Shown one piece after another: positions 27,884 through 36,974 of a DNA stretch of 64,000 nucleotides. The notes under the pieces were generated by a model. It did no database searches, was not told where the DNA came from, and saw only the letters and a program-made list of their open reading frames with translations. A program made the position numbers and the translations under genes. The DNA lies in contig JADJRH010000011.1 in the NCBI GenBank assembly GCA_016712345.1, positions 4,712,001 to 4,776,000 of the forward strand, written 5' to 3'. This DNA is from Polyangiaceae bacterium (GTDB taxonomy: Bacteria > Myxococcota_A > Polyangia > Polyangiales > Polyangiaceae). Numbering within the stretch: the stretch's first letter is position 1; each line of letters begins with the position of its first letter.

Positions 27884-28615
27884 ATGCTCGACATGACAAA
27901 GACGCAATTCAACCCCCTCCGCGCGCTTCGAGCAGCAAAGACCCTCGCCCAAAACCCCGACGACCTGCCCCAGGTCTTCACTATTATCGAGTCGCTCTCC
28001 GGCAGCACGCTCGCCCGCGTTGCCGAGCGAATGGCAAAGAGTGAAACGGGGTCAAAAATCCTGAATGACAAGCCTGATGTGGTGGATGTGCTGACAGACC
28101 ACGCCGGGCTTGAGCGTTTGCCGGAAGGTACACTTGGGCGCGCCTACCTTGATTTTCTAAGGCGTGAGAACATCTCCGCCGCGGGCATTCGTGCGGCTTC
28201 CAATAGTGGAATGGAAGCTCAGGATACCTTGCCCGCGCCCATCGATTATGTACACCGGCGGCTCCGCGACACACACGACCTGTGGCATGCGGCTGTCGGC
28301 TATCATGGTGACGTATTGGGAGAAACGGCACTTCTTGGGTTCACATTCGCTCAAACGCATAACCCGGCAATCGCGCTCATTCTGGCCATTGGGCTCTTAA
28401 AAACCCGCAACGCCCCCGAGGCTCGCCGCACCATTTTAGACGGGTATAAACGGGGGAAAAAAGCGGCCTGGTTGGCCGACCAACCGTGGGAAACAATGCT
28501 CGCCATGCCACTCAATGAAGTGCGGCAAAAACTCGGCCTAGGCGATCCTCCGGTGTACACACCTGTTCGCACGGCCGAGCTTCGAGCGCAGGGGTTGGTT
28601 TCAGCTCTCGCTTGA
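27884..28615 (+). CDS. Coq4-family protein
   Basis: Homologous to Coq4, a ubiquinone-pathway protein. Yeast and human Coq4 have been reported to carry out C1 oxidative decarboxylation/hydroxylation of the benzoquinone precursor. The metal-binding signature is intact: HDLWH (131-135 from ATG 27884) followed 11 residues later by Glu147, within GYHGDVLGETALLGFTFAQ. ATG 27884 or 27893 is preferred to 27857, because the latter lies inside the operator. It opens the operon whose later genes encode an isonitrile synthase and a UbiA enzyme. Here it may therefore modify a prenylated aromatic ring. Confidence 0.88.
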   Translation: MLDMTKTQFNPLRALRAAKTLAQNPDDLPQVFTIIESLSGSTLARVAERMAKSETGSKILNDKPDVVDVLTDHAGLERLPEGTLGRAYLDFLRRENISAAGIRAASNSGMEAQDTLPAPIDYVHRRLRDTHDLWHAAVGYHGDVLGETALLGFTFAQTHNPAIALILAIGLLKTRNAPEARRTILDGYKRGKKAAWLADQPWETMLAMPLNEVRQKLGLGDPPVYTPVRTAELRAQGLVSALA

Positions 28616-28689
28616 AACATCCAACTCGTAGTCAAACACGCTCTGTCCAGAAGGAGTACTCGGGGACGGTTCCACAACGGATCCAGGTC

Positions 28690-28705
28690 TGGCACGCGGC
28701 TTGTT
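28690..28705 (+). promoter_or_regulatory. Possible sigma54-like promoter before isocyanide synthase
   Basis: TGGCACGCGGCTTGTT fits TGGCAC-N5-TTGCW except for GT in place of the -12 GC. It would start transcription about five bases before the ATG at 28721. It is weaker than the sites at 53920 and 57110. Confidence 0.3.
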
Positions 28706-28720
28706 CTATCTCGCCGCGAA

Positions 28721-29806
28721 ATGACGCTCATTGTCCGCGAAACGCAGGCTTCGAAGATCCTTTCCCCCCGCGCGCTCGGTGCGACTGCCCAAGCGGTTGA
28801 CAGTTGGCCGGCGCCCACGTTGTCATCTTGGACAGCTCCCCTCCTTCCCTCCACACAACAGACACGGCAACGCTCCACCGCCAACGCAACGCCGCCCATC
28901 GGCGACCTCGCAGCAAAAATTCTCCGTTGCGTTTTTCGAGACAATCGCGTTCTGCCGGGTGTACACCGAGGCCTCACACCAGCATCGGAAGAGCGCCACC
29001 GCCCGCTTTTGGACCGGTTGATTCAAGCCAATCGCCCCGTTGAATTGGTACTGCCCGGATTTCCCGCAAAAGCCCCAAATCCAAACAAAGTTCTCGGTCC
29101 CCTCCCCGACCTCGGCGAAGCGTTGGCGTTGCGACGCTTGGGTAGGCTCGTGGACGAGATCGCAGCGATCTACCCACCCGGTGCACACCTGACCATTTGC
29201 TCCGACGGACACGTGTTTGCCGACCTCGTGGGTGTCGCCGACAGCGCAGTGGAAGATTACAAACGCGCGCTGTTGGAAATGGTAGATCACCCGCATATCG
29301 GCTGGTTTGACCTTACCAATGCCTACGGCGAAACATCGCCGGATCAGCTGCGCAACCGGTTGCTTCGTGCCAACGCCATTTCGATTGAAGAGCTTCACCG
29401 TCGCGCCCAAAAATCGACCGCGCTTTCAACTCAAATCAACGGCATTCATCGCTTCTTGATGGAAGACGAGTCGGCGCGCCATCCATCACTGTCCCGAACG
29501 CAGGCCCGCAATCAAACACGACCGCGCGCATACGAAGCGGTGAGGCGAAGCGACGCCTGGAGCGCCCTGGTATCGGAAGGCTTTCCCAACGCTCTACGCC
29601 TGTCGATCCATCCTCAACCGGATCCTTCGCCAAAGATCGGAGTCAACCTCCTCAACGTCAAAGATCCCTGGCTTACCCCGTGGCACGGCGTTGTGTTCAT
29701 TCAAAAAGGCGAAACTCAACTCGTGCATCGCGTGGATGCGCAAGCAATGGGTGGGCGCGTTGTGATGGCCCCCAATGGTAGACCGTCGCACATGGAGGTG
29801 ATCTGA
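28721..29806 (+). CDS. Isocyanide (isonitrile) synthase, PvcA/IsnA/Dit1 family
   Basis: This family converts an amino acid (Tyr or Trp in known cases) to its alpha-isonitrile, using ribulose 5-phosphate as the carbon donor. The hallmark LPGFPAKAPNPNKVLGPLPD is at 111-130, followed by LGEALALRRL, the SDGHVFADLVGVAD block at 161-174, and the C-terminal SIHPQPDPSPKIGVNLL with TPWHGVVF. The first 55 residues are low-complexity and longer than in typical members, so the true start may be further in, though no better ATG is visible. The dioxygenase-UbiA gene begins one base after the stop. Confidence 0.93.
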   Translation: MTLIVRETQASKILSPRALGATAQAVDSWPAPTLSSWTAPLLPSTQQTRQRSTANATPPIGDLAAKILRCVFRDNRVLPGVHRGLTPASEERHRPLLDRLIQANRPVELVLPGFPAKAPNPNKVLGPLPDLGEALALRRLGRLVDEIAAIYPPGAHLTICSDGHVFADLVGVADSAVEDYKRALLEMVDHPHIGWFDLTNAYGETSPDQLRNRLLRANAISIEELHRRAQKSTALSTQINGIHRFLMEDESARHPSLSRTQARNQTRPRAYEAVRRSDAWSALVSEGFPNALRLSIHPQPDPSPKIGVNLLNVKDPWLTPWHGVVFIQKGETQLVHRVDAQAMGGRVVMAPNGRPSHMEVI

Positions 29807-29807
29807 C

Positions 29808-31520
29808 ATGAACCTGACACCCCTCAAACCGTTTGGACTGTGTGTGGAGTTTACCCCCGGTACTCGGTTTTCAGACTTGGATACCACTCAACTCAAAGCG
29901 TGGGTAGATGAACACCGCGTTGTTGTACTCCGAGGCCTGACGCCACTTGCTCCCCACGAACTCGCCGCTCAAAGCAGGCGATTGGGGCCACTCCAACCCT
30001 GGCGATTCGGCGCTGTTCATGAACTCAAACGAGAAGAAAATACCGAAAACTATCTGTACACGGAGCGCGCTGTACCGCTCCATTGGGATGGCGCTTTTGC
30101 GAGCCGGGTGCCCCATTACTTGGTGTTTGAGTGCGTCACGTGTCCACCCAAAGGTTCGGGTGGAGAAACTGTATTTGTAGACACTGTTGCCGCGCTTGCC
30201 TGCGCCGATGAAAAACAAAAACGCCGTTGGGCCGCGGCGAAGGTAAAGTACACCACTGAGACGAAAGCCCACTACGGCGGAACGTTTCTATCCAACGTGA
30301 TCGCCGCCCACCCCACATTGGGTTGCCCGGTGCTCCGCTTCGCAGAGCCGGTGAACGACCTCAATCCGGTGACTGTCGAGCCGCAGAACATGTCCACCGC
30401 CGAAGGCCGCACGCTTCTGGCCGAACTGTCAGCCACCTTGTCAGATCCCAATGTGGTGCTCGAATTGCCGTGGCGACAAGGCGATTTTGTCATCGCAGAC
30501 AACCACGCCCTTCTCCACGGGCGACGCGGTTTTTATAAAGACGCGCCTCGCCACCTCTACCGGGTTAACGTGCTCGACCCTGAAACCGGTTGGCTGTCAG
30601 GTGTGAGAGCCGCATGGCGCATTCGCCGACCTGAATTTTTTCGTGCAGAATTTCCCATCTTGTTGATTCCGGCGCTCCTTTGCGCCACAGGCCCCAAGAG
30701 CCTTCTTTGCTGGGCTTTTTTAGAAGCGGCGGTCCTATTTTTTCTACTCTTCAATATCGGCGATATGGTCAACTGCTGGCTCGATCAAAAAAGTGATCTC
30801 CACCGCAAAACGCACCTGTCAGAAGCGGTAGAAAGGTTGGGTACACGAACCATTCTTTTTCAGATTGCGGTGTCGGCCATCGTCGCAACGGCTCTTGCGC
30901 TGCATCTCGCCGTTCACCTCGATCGAAGCTGGTTGGCGCCGGCCGGACTTTTCGGCGCGGTGTTGGCCGCTGCGTACACAGCACCTCCCTTTCGCTTAAA
31001 AAGCCGAGGAACCCTTCAGCTCACGGCCTACATAGGACTTTTGTTTTTCGGGCCGATGCTCCTTGTGTCTGGCATTTTTCTACCCATGCCGTCGACCACC
31101 GTCGTGCTTTCGGCCCTCACATTCGGCCTTATGCAAACGGGCGTGTTGCTCATCAACAACGCGGAGGATCTTGACGAGGATGAACGCGAAGGGGTGCGGA
31201 CCGCCACGGTCGCATTGGGGAGTCGAAACGCCGTTGGGCTGGCCGCTGTACTGTGTACACTTGGCGGCCTGGGGTTTGCCGGTGTCATCGGCGGTCAGGT
31301 GGACTGGGGGTGGTGTTTTGCGCTACCGCTCGTCGCTGTTGTGGGGTGGAACGCGCATTGGATCCTAAAGCTATTTCAAAAAACAAAAGGCCAGTGTGAA
31401 AGCGACCGCCGCAAAGCGATACGATCGGAGGGAAAACACGTTCCGCGCAGAATTGAAGCAGGTGCGTGGATGAGCCTCGCCGCGACCCTGGCCGTCACAT
31501 GCGTGAGGTGGTGTTCATGA
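29808..31520 (+). CDS. PvcB-type dioxygenase fused to UbiA prenyltransferase
   Basis: Two enzymes in one 570-residue chain. Residues 1-260 are an Fe(II)/2-oxoglutarate oxygenase of the isonitrile (PvcB/IsnB) type: PLHWDGAF gives His92 and Asp94, NHALLHGRRGF gives His237, and RHLYRV gives the oxoglutarate-binding Arg. Residues about 285-565 are a polytopic UbiA prenyltransferase: the first Asp-rich motif NCWLDQKSD (322-330), YTAPPFRLKSRG (390-401), and the second motif EDLDEDEREG (453-462). A strong GGAGGTGA lies before the ATG. PvcB-like enzymes desaturate and decarboxylate isonitrile acids; the fused UbiA predicts prenylation of the same product. Confidence 0.9.
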   Translation: MNLTPLKPFGLCVEFTPGTRFSDLDTTQLKAWVDEHRVVVLRGLTPLAPHELAAQSRRLGPLQPWRFGAVHELKREENTENYLYTERAVPLHWDGAFASRVPHYLVFECVTCPPKGSGGETVFVDTVAALACADEKQKRRWAAAKVKYTTETKAHYGGTFLSNVIAAHPTLGCPVLRFAEPVNDLNPVTVEPQNMSTAEGRTLLAELSATLSDPNVVLELPWRQGDFVIADNHALLHGRRGFYKDAPRHLYRVNVLDPETGWLSGVRAAWRIRRPEFFRAEFPILLIPALLCATGPKSLLCWAFLEAAVLFFLLFNIGDMVNCWLDQKSDLHRKTHLSEAVERLGTRTILFQIAVSAIVATALALHLAVHLDRSWLAPAGLFGAVLAAAYTAPPFRLKSRGTLQLTAYIGLLFFGPMLLVSGIFLPMPSTTVVLSALTFGLMQTGVLLINNAEDLDEDEREGVRTATVALGSRNAVGLAAVLCTLGGLGFAGVIGGQVDWGWCFALPLVAVVGWNAHWILKLFQKTKGQCESDRRKAIRSEGKHVPRRIEAGAWMSLAATLAVTCVRWCS

Positions 31521-31933
31521 GTACACTTCATGAAGCCGTTGTGGAGCTGCACCAAAAAGCGCCGCTCGCAACAATGAACCAAGGATGGTGGTTTTGGATA
31601 CGGCTCGGCCCGCTGCGCATTCCGTTTATCCACCCGCGCCAATTCCACTGGCATGACTTGCATCACGTCGCCCTCGGGTATGAAACCAACGTGGTGGGTG
31701 AAGCTGAAATTAGCGCGTTTGAACTTAGAACCGGAACGAAAACGTTTTTGGTCACTGTGCTCTGCGTGCTGGGTGTACTCGTGGGATTGTTCGCTGCACC
31801 CGGCCGAACGTGGACCGCCTTTCGCCGAGCGCGCGGATGCCGCAACTTGTACGGCGCCGCTTTACCTCACCCGGAGGTGCTCGCTTGGACGGTGGACGAT
31901 TTGAGAAGGTGGATGGGGATACACGAGCGGTGA
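31517..31933 (+). CDS. Short Coq4-like membrane protein
   Basis: 138 residues, starting at ATG 31517 and overlapping the dioxygenase-UbiA stop by four bases. It carries the Coq4 metal motif HDLHH (46-50) with Glu62 at the expected 11-residue distance, in HDLHHVALGYETNVVGEAE. A transmembrane helix (about 77-94) and a short C-terminal tail follow. It is about half the size of Coq4 and lacks the N-terminal helical part. It is not a fragment of the first Coq4 gene, since the surrounding sequence differs. It probably acts on the membrane-bound prenylated intermediate. Confidence 0.75.
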   Translation: MSTLHEAVVELHQKAPLATMNQGWWFWIRLGPLRIPFIHPRQFHWHDLHHVALGYETNVVGEAEISAFELRTGTKTFLVTVLCVLGVLVGLFAAPGRTWTAFRRARGCRNLYGAALPHPEVLAWTVDDLRRWMGIHER

Positions 31934-31965
31934 GGGCGCCCAGTAGAAAAACACCAGCCACTTAC

Positions 31966-34386
31966 CTACTTGCAGTTGTTGATTGCGCTCTCGTCGTTGC
32001 ACACCAAAAACAGCGTGGCACCGGGGTTCGCCTGGCCGTTGCCCACAAACCTGAAAATACGGCGCTCGTCCGACGGGCAGTTTTCTACCAGTTGATCACT
32101 TCCGGCCCCCTGTGACGGCTCAATGTAACAATACCCGTCCAACGGTTGACCGGTTGAGTCGGTGGGTACAGGTGACGCGTCGTTCTGACAAGCCCAAAGC
32201 GGATCGCCCTGTTCCTTGCCGGACAGTTGTGGAATTTCGCAGAAACAACTGAATGCGCTGTTGGGGTTTAACTCTTTGATAGCGTCCACAGCGCCCGCAT
32301 GATCGCTCGAAACCGGATCGCGCCCCGGAACCCCGCAATCACACGTGTTGCTCGTTGTTGCTTCAATCATGAGACAGGCAACTTGACCTTCGGAATTGAC
32401 CGTCACGCTCTTCTTTGCGCATTGACCTGAAATGGCCGGAACGAGCCTATCCCCAAGCGCTGCAACCGACGGCGTGTACCCAAAGTCCTTCTCATTGGGT
32501 AGGGTCATTTGCGCGGGACAAATCGACCCCGCAATGCCCCGATTTCCAAGCGCCTTGACCACCTGCAATTCGCGAATTCCCGGATACGCCTTTGCGTACA
32601 CCTGAACCGTCGGGTCGCCCGTGTTCGGATCAACCTGACATAGTGGACTGTCATTTACAGAATCACAATCACAACTCGCGGAAGTGCCATCGGCGCAGTT
32701 GACAGGTTGAGCAAGAGGGAAAATGCAGGCAAATTGCAAATCATCTCGCTTGGGAATGGAGTACTCATGCCCATTGATCTTGTTAGCCAGCGGAGTGCTA
32801 GAACCAACGAGCGGATCGCCGGTGATGGGATGCGTTCCACTGCGCGGTTCAACGCTCTCGATCATGAGCGGGTCTTTGGGTAGGCTCGCCGCCGCAGGGT
32901 AATTCTCGGGCTTTCCGAGAATCACATCCCAACCTGAGTACCCCTTGCCGGGAATCTCAGCCGCCAGCTCATCGCCTGTTTTGAATCCCCCCTTTGGCTG
33001 GCCGGCAAAATCGACCCCCGCTTTCAGGTCGGGCTGACCATTGGAGTTTATCCGAGCCACATCCTGCCACGGCACACCTACCACAGCGGCAAGAAACACC
33101 ATGTCCGATGTGCGAACCGTGGAGTCTGTATCCGCTGGATCGAGGTCGGTATAAAGTGGGTTGGGGACAACCGAACCATTGCGGTCCGTCACAGAGGAGT
33201 CTGTCAGCCCGCTGACGTATCGGTCGAGCGGGTATAAAAAGTCAATTCCAAACCGACGCTTTTGATTAAAACACCTCAAGTTGATATTGTCACCGAGGTC
33301 GGCATCGGTGTAATAAATGATGCCGCCGTTGGCATCTTTGCAGGTGGGATCATCGGCGCAGATATCGTTGCCTGAATCGTCTATTGGGCCTTTTTGACCA
33401 CACGAAAAGCAACACTCGTTGTTGGGATCTTGATCACAAATCGCGCGCGCTTTGGGTAGATGGAAGGGAGAGCCGTCGCCCGCCTTCTGCTGGGCAGCGT
33501 AGTAGAATTTTCCCTGTTCTCGAATGGAGCAATCGTTTTCGTCACTCAACATAAAGATCGCAAGGAGGGATCCGGGCCGCAGAAAGTTTTTTCGCTCCTG
33601 CAACAGTTGATTATCAACCCCCTCCAAGAGAACGTTGCCACCGGCGTCAAGCTTCACCTCGGCGGGAGGTGCTGGATCGACCAAAAAACGATACCAAGAC
33701 TCAAGCTGCGATTCATACCCGCAACCTACCTGACCCACACCAATGACCATGTCGGCGAGCGTTGGGTAGAGCGCGGTGCTGTTGGCATCGGCCGCGGAGT
33801 CAATATCCGCATCGGCCTCGCCGGGAGGAGTAAGCTTTTGAGCCGGATCCCACGCGAGGAATTTCAGGTTTTGGTAGGTTTCCACTTCAACAGGGTTTGT
33901 TGGATCCACCCGCGCCAAAAGGTGACCCTTATCGTTGTTGGACTGTTTACCCGCCCCCACCGAGGAGCATGCATCGGAACCGTGTCCACCCAAACTTGAG
34001 GAGATCACCCCAACGTGAATGTCAAGGATGGGCTCACTCTTGCGCTTGGTTCCGTCGGGGCACTTGTCGAGAGGCGAAAGGGCTTGGATTTCTTCACCCG
34101 TGCTCTCCACGATACAGGGTGGATTGGCAATAGCACCAATCAACCGCGGAATTGCGAGCGACAGAATTTGCTGCTTGTCGGCCATTGAGCGCGAGTTGTC
34201 GATGGCCAGCACAATGTCCACCTTGTCGATGGAGCGCTGGGTCAGCCGATCGATCGTCAGCGCGCTGGATGTGCCTGGTTCACAAGGCGCGCCGTCGTCA
34301 CAACCCACAAGCGCTGTTGCGTACACAGCGCCAAATATTGGTAAGAGTGCCGGAACAAAGTGATGTTTAAGCCGAGCGATTCTCAT
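31966..34386 (-). CDS. Von Willebrand factor A-domain lipoprotein
   Basis: A secreted lipoprotein of 806 residues. From ATG 34386 the signal ends TALVGC (Cys29). A vWA domain begins at VDIVLAIDNSRSM, where DNSRS (63-67) gives the metal-binding MIDAS DxSxS. The later part is Cys-rich, with many pairs such as CCFSCGQKG and CDCGVPG, and has no family I recognise. vWA domains bind protein ligands through a divalent cation. It is convergent with the isonitrile operon, and the intergenic gap is only 32 bases. Confidence 0.82.
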   Translation of the reverse strand: MRIARLKHHFVPALLPIFGAVYATALVGCDDGAPCEPGTSSALTIDRLTQRSIDKVDIVLAIDNSRSMADKQQILSLAIPRLIGAIANPPCIVESTGEEIQALSPLDKCPDGTKRKSEPILDIHVGVISSSLGGHGSDACSSVGAGKQSNNDKGHLLARVDPTNPVEVETYQNLKFLAWDPAQKLTPPGEADADIDSAADANSTALYPTLADMVIGVGQVGCGYESQLESWYRFLVDPAPPAEVKLDAGGNVLLEGVDNQLLQERKNFLRPGSLLAIFMLSDENDCSIREQGKFYYAAQQKAGDGSPFHLPKARAICDQDPNNECCFSCGQKGPIDDSGNDICADDPTCKDANGGIIYYTDADLGDNINLRCFNQKRRFGIDFLYPLDRYVSGLTDSSVTDRNGSVVPNPLYTDLDPADTDSTVRTSDMVFLAAVVGVPWQDVARINSNGQPDLKAGVDFAGQPKGGFKTGDELAAEIPGKGYSGWDVILGKPENYPAAASLPKDPLMIESVEPRSGTHPITGDPLVGSSTPLANKINGHEYSIPKRDDLQFACIFPLAQPVNCADGTSASCDCDSVNDSPLCQVDPNTGDPTVQVYAKAYPGIRELQVVKALGNRGIAGSICPAQMTLPNEKDFGYTPSVAALGDRLVPAISGQCAKKSVTVNSEGQVACLMIEATTSNTCDCGVPGRDPVSSDHAGAVDAIKELNPNSAFSCFCEIPQLSGKEQGDPLWACQNDASPVPTDSTGQPLDGYCYIEPSQGAGSDQLVENCPSDERRIFRFVGNGQANPGATLFLVCNDESAINNCK

Positions 34387-34498
34387 CGACCCAGTATACA
34401 CCCAAGGTCGCTCGGGATGGCCCTAAATTCCACATCACCATGACCGGACGTGAGAGCGAGTATGAAGCCCGCTCTCAGAGGACAATCAAGTCAACCGG

Positions 34499-35371
34499 TT
34501 ACGCTGCGAGCGCCGGGCGGAGCACTTCTTCAAGCGTTGTTTTCCCGCGAACCGCGCGGCCTTTGCCATCAAACTTGATAGCGCCCTTGGCAAACCCTTC
34601 TGTCATTTCACGGTAGAGCCCCGCCACATTGGCCGAAAATCCAAATCCGGTCAGCGTCGGAACCATCGCCTCCAGCGGAACGGCCACCGCTTTTACCTCG
34701 CGACCGAGGATGTTTCCCGCAATCCGCGCCGCATCGTTAAAACTATACTCCATCGGCCCTGAAAGCTCGATCACACCGTTTTCCAAAGGCGGCGCCGCGA
34801 GCGTATCGGCCGCCAAAAGACCGATGTCGCGCGTGGCAATCATCGCAAACGGATATTGCTCGCCGCCGCCGAACACCGGCAACACGCCGTCGCCTTTCAT
34901 TGGGTGAACGTTCGCCAAAATGTTCTCCATAAAATACGCCGCTCGCACAAAGGTAAACCGCGTGCCCGAGGCCGAAGAAAGAAGGACTTTTTCAGCATTG
35001 TAGGTAGACACGATCGGCCCTGTTCCGGCGGGCTCTTGAGCACCCACCGATGATAGCAACACAGCATGTTTGGTGCGGTGCTGCGTGAGCGCCGCCGCAA
35101 AGTGCTGCGCGATCGTTAGATTGCGCCCGACAAGATCGGTTGCAGTGGGATCGGGCGGCATGATCAAGTACGCACCGTCGGCCCCCGCGAGCGCGGCACT
35201 CACAGAACCCGCATCCAGCACGTCGCCGCGAAATACCTCGGCACCGCGCTTGGCAAGGTGCTCCACTTTGGCCGGGTCACGCGCCACCACGCGAACCTGA
35301 ACTCCACGGTCCAAAAGGGTGGATGCAGCGACAGATCCGGTGTTTCCGGTGGGTCCAAAGACGGTGATCAT
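34499..35371 (-). CDS. NmrA-like NAD(P)-binding SDR protein
   Basis: An atypical short-chain dehydrogenase of the NmrA/HSCARG or QorB type. The Rossmann start is MITVFGPTGNTGSVAASTLL, VRVVARDPAKVEHL binds NADP, and YNAEKVLLSSASGTRFTFVRAAYFMEN is the usual mid-domain segment. It may act as a quinone reductase or redox sensor. ATG 35371 fits the glycine loop. It is divergent from a LysR gene, which probably controls it. Confidence 0.87.
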   Translation of the reverse strand: MITVFGPTGNTGSVAASTLLDRGVQVRVVARDPAKVEHLAKRGAEVFRGDVLDAGSVSAALAGADGAYLIMPPDPTATDLVGRNLTIAQHFAAALTQHRTKHAVLLSSVGAQEPAGTGPIVSTYNAEKVLLSSASGTRFTFVRAAYFMENILANVHPMKGDGVLPVFGGGEQYPFAMIATRDIGLLAADTLAAPPLENGVIELSGPMEYSFNDAARIAGNILGREVKAVAVPLEAMVPTLTGFGFSANVAGLYREMTEGFAKGAIKFDGKGRAVRGKTTLEEVLRPALAA

Positions 35372-35493
35372 GGCTCTATTTCCTTCCAAATGTTTCGGTG
35401 CGACCGGCTCGTTTCCGGCTCGTTGGTGGGAGCACTATGCATCCGATCGTTTATGCTTCCAATGTTTGTTTTGGTATATGTATTATTCACAAA

Positions 35494-36426
35494 ATGAATG
35501 AGGTTCCCGAGCTTGAATTGCTGGCGATTTTTGACGCCATTCACCAAGAACGGCATCTCACAAGGGCCGCGGCGCGCGTGGGCAAAAGCCAGCCCTCGGT
35601 AAGTCGCGCCCTCGCTCAAATGAGGCACGTGTTTGGAGATCAACTGTTCGTGCGAACACCGAGGGGAGTGGTTCCTACCGAACGCGCAGACGCACTTGCC
35701 CCCGAGGTTCGAAAGGTTCTTGATTCAGCTTCAGCCCTTGTTCATGCAAGGCGATTTTCGGCTGCAACGCTTCAACGAACAATGGTGATCGGAACAAGCG
35801 ATTTTGCAGAAGCTCAGATCTTACCAAGGCTCATGCGCGCCCTCGGCACAGAAGCGCCGGGAGTCAATGTTGTCACCAAAGCCATTCCACCTGAACCAAC
35901 AGACTATCTCGCCGACGGACGGCTCGACTTGGTGTTTGTCACCCCCGCGAGTACCCCGCCCGCGGCAATGGCTCAACCGTTGTTCGAAGATTCGTTTTTA
36001 GGCGCCGCGAGGCGCGATCATCCCGCGTTTCGCCGCCCGATGACGTTAGAAAAGTATACCGATCTACCGCACATTCAGGTGGCGCCGCGAGGCAACCCGG
36101 GTGGACCGATTGACGACGCGCTGGCAGCGCTTGGACACTCCAGGCGCATCGCTGTTCGTACCCCTTCGTTCTTAGCAGCGTTGGCCCTCCTTTCTCAATC
36201 TGACTTCGTTATTGCCGCTCCCAAAACAGTGTTATTTTCATACTCCAATGTGTTTCAACTCAAAACGTTTAACCTACCCATAGAAGTGTCAGGTTTCAAA
36301 ATCGTTCAGGCTTGGCACAAACGCGCGCACGAAGACCCGGCCCACAAATGGTTTCGAGCGTTGGTAGCTCGCGTTGCGCGTGAAATGCGCCGCGCCGTCG
36401 ACGAAGGTAAACTCGCCGGCCTTTAG
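35494..36426 (+). CDS. LysR-family transcriptional regulator
   Basis: 310 residues. The winged helix-turn-helix is HLTRAAARVGKSQPSVSRALAQMRHVFGDQLFVRTPRG, followed by a two-lobe effector domain (HIQVAPRGNPGGPIDDALAALG, SQSDFVIAAP). It resembles the LysR protein at 41375: both share HIQVAPRG-PGG-IDD. ATG 35494 is chosen; the frame before it crosses the divergent promoter region. It is likely to regulate the NmrA-like gene. Confidence 0.88.
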   Translation: MNEVPELELLAIFDAIHQERHLTRAAARVGKSQPSVSRALAQMRHVFGDQLFVRTPRGVVPTERADALAPEVRKVLDSASALVHARRFSAATLQRTMVIGTSDFAEAQILPRLMRALGTEAPGVNVVTKAIPPEPTDYLADGRLDLVFVTPASTPPAAMAQPLFEDSFLGAARRDHPAFRRPMTLEKYTDLPHIQVAPRGNPGGPIDDALAALGHSRRIAVRTPSFLAALALLSQSDFVIAAPKTVLFSYSNVFQLKTFNLPIEVSGFKIVQAWHKRAHEDPAHKWFRALVARVAREMRRAVDEGKLAGL

Positions 36427-36464
36427 CTGGAGTATGCTCACCTACCCATTTTTGGAGATCGCTC

Positions 36465-36974
36465 ATGTCCCATCCCGTCAAACCTATCCTGCCCGGCGAT
36501 GCTGCCAACATCCATCAAATTCGCGCGATCTGCATGGCCTTGCCAGAAGCAAACGAGCGGCTTTCCCACGGTGAACCCACCTGGTTTGCCGGCAAAGGCA
36601 AAGTGTTTGCAATGCTCGACAACCACCATCACGGCGCAAACCACTTGGCCGTCTGTTTGCCCCAACCCATGGGCGCTCAAGAAGCGCTTATCGAAATGGA
36701 CAGCAAACGATTTTTCAGGCCACCGTACGTGGGACCGAGCGGTTGGGTAGGTGTGGTTCTAGACTCCGGCACCAATTGGAAAGAGGTAGAAGCGCTCGTG
36801 CGCGACGCGTACCTGCACGTCGCCGGAATCAAGTTGCGAGCAAAGCTCCTCGATGACGCGGACGTTGCACCAATCGCAAAACGCATCAAAACGCCGGCCC
36901 GGAAAACGCTTCCCAAAGCGTACACATCCACCGCAGAAAGCGTTGCAACAAAGAAAAAGCGCCCCCGCGGTTAA
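36465..36974 (+). CDS. MmcQ/YjbR family protein
   Basis: A small protein of the YjbR/CyaY-like fold, often called a DNA-binding protein. The signature ALPEANERLSHGEPTWFAGKGKVFAML and FFRPPYVGPSGWVGVVLD are intact, and the C-terminus has a basic extension (KKKRPRG). It lies 38 bases after the LysR gene on the same strand. Its TAA stop shares the palindrome TTAA with the stop of the convergent TetR gene. Role unknown. Confidence 0.85.
   Translation: MSHPVKPILPGDAANIHQIRAICMALPEANERLSHGEPTWFAGKGKVFAMLDNHHHGANHLAVCLPQPMGAQEALIEMDSKRFFRPPYVGPSGWVGVVLDSGTNWKEVEALVRDAYLHVAGIKLRAKLLDDADVAPIAKRIKTPARKTLPKAYTSTAESVATKKKRPRG

Noticed and set aside
28351..28977. Minus-strand ORF across the Coq4/isocyanide-synthase junction
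   Set aside because: Arg- and Ala-rich antisense frame with no family similarity; the plus strand has clear conserved motifs.
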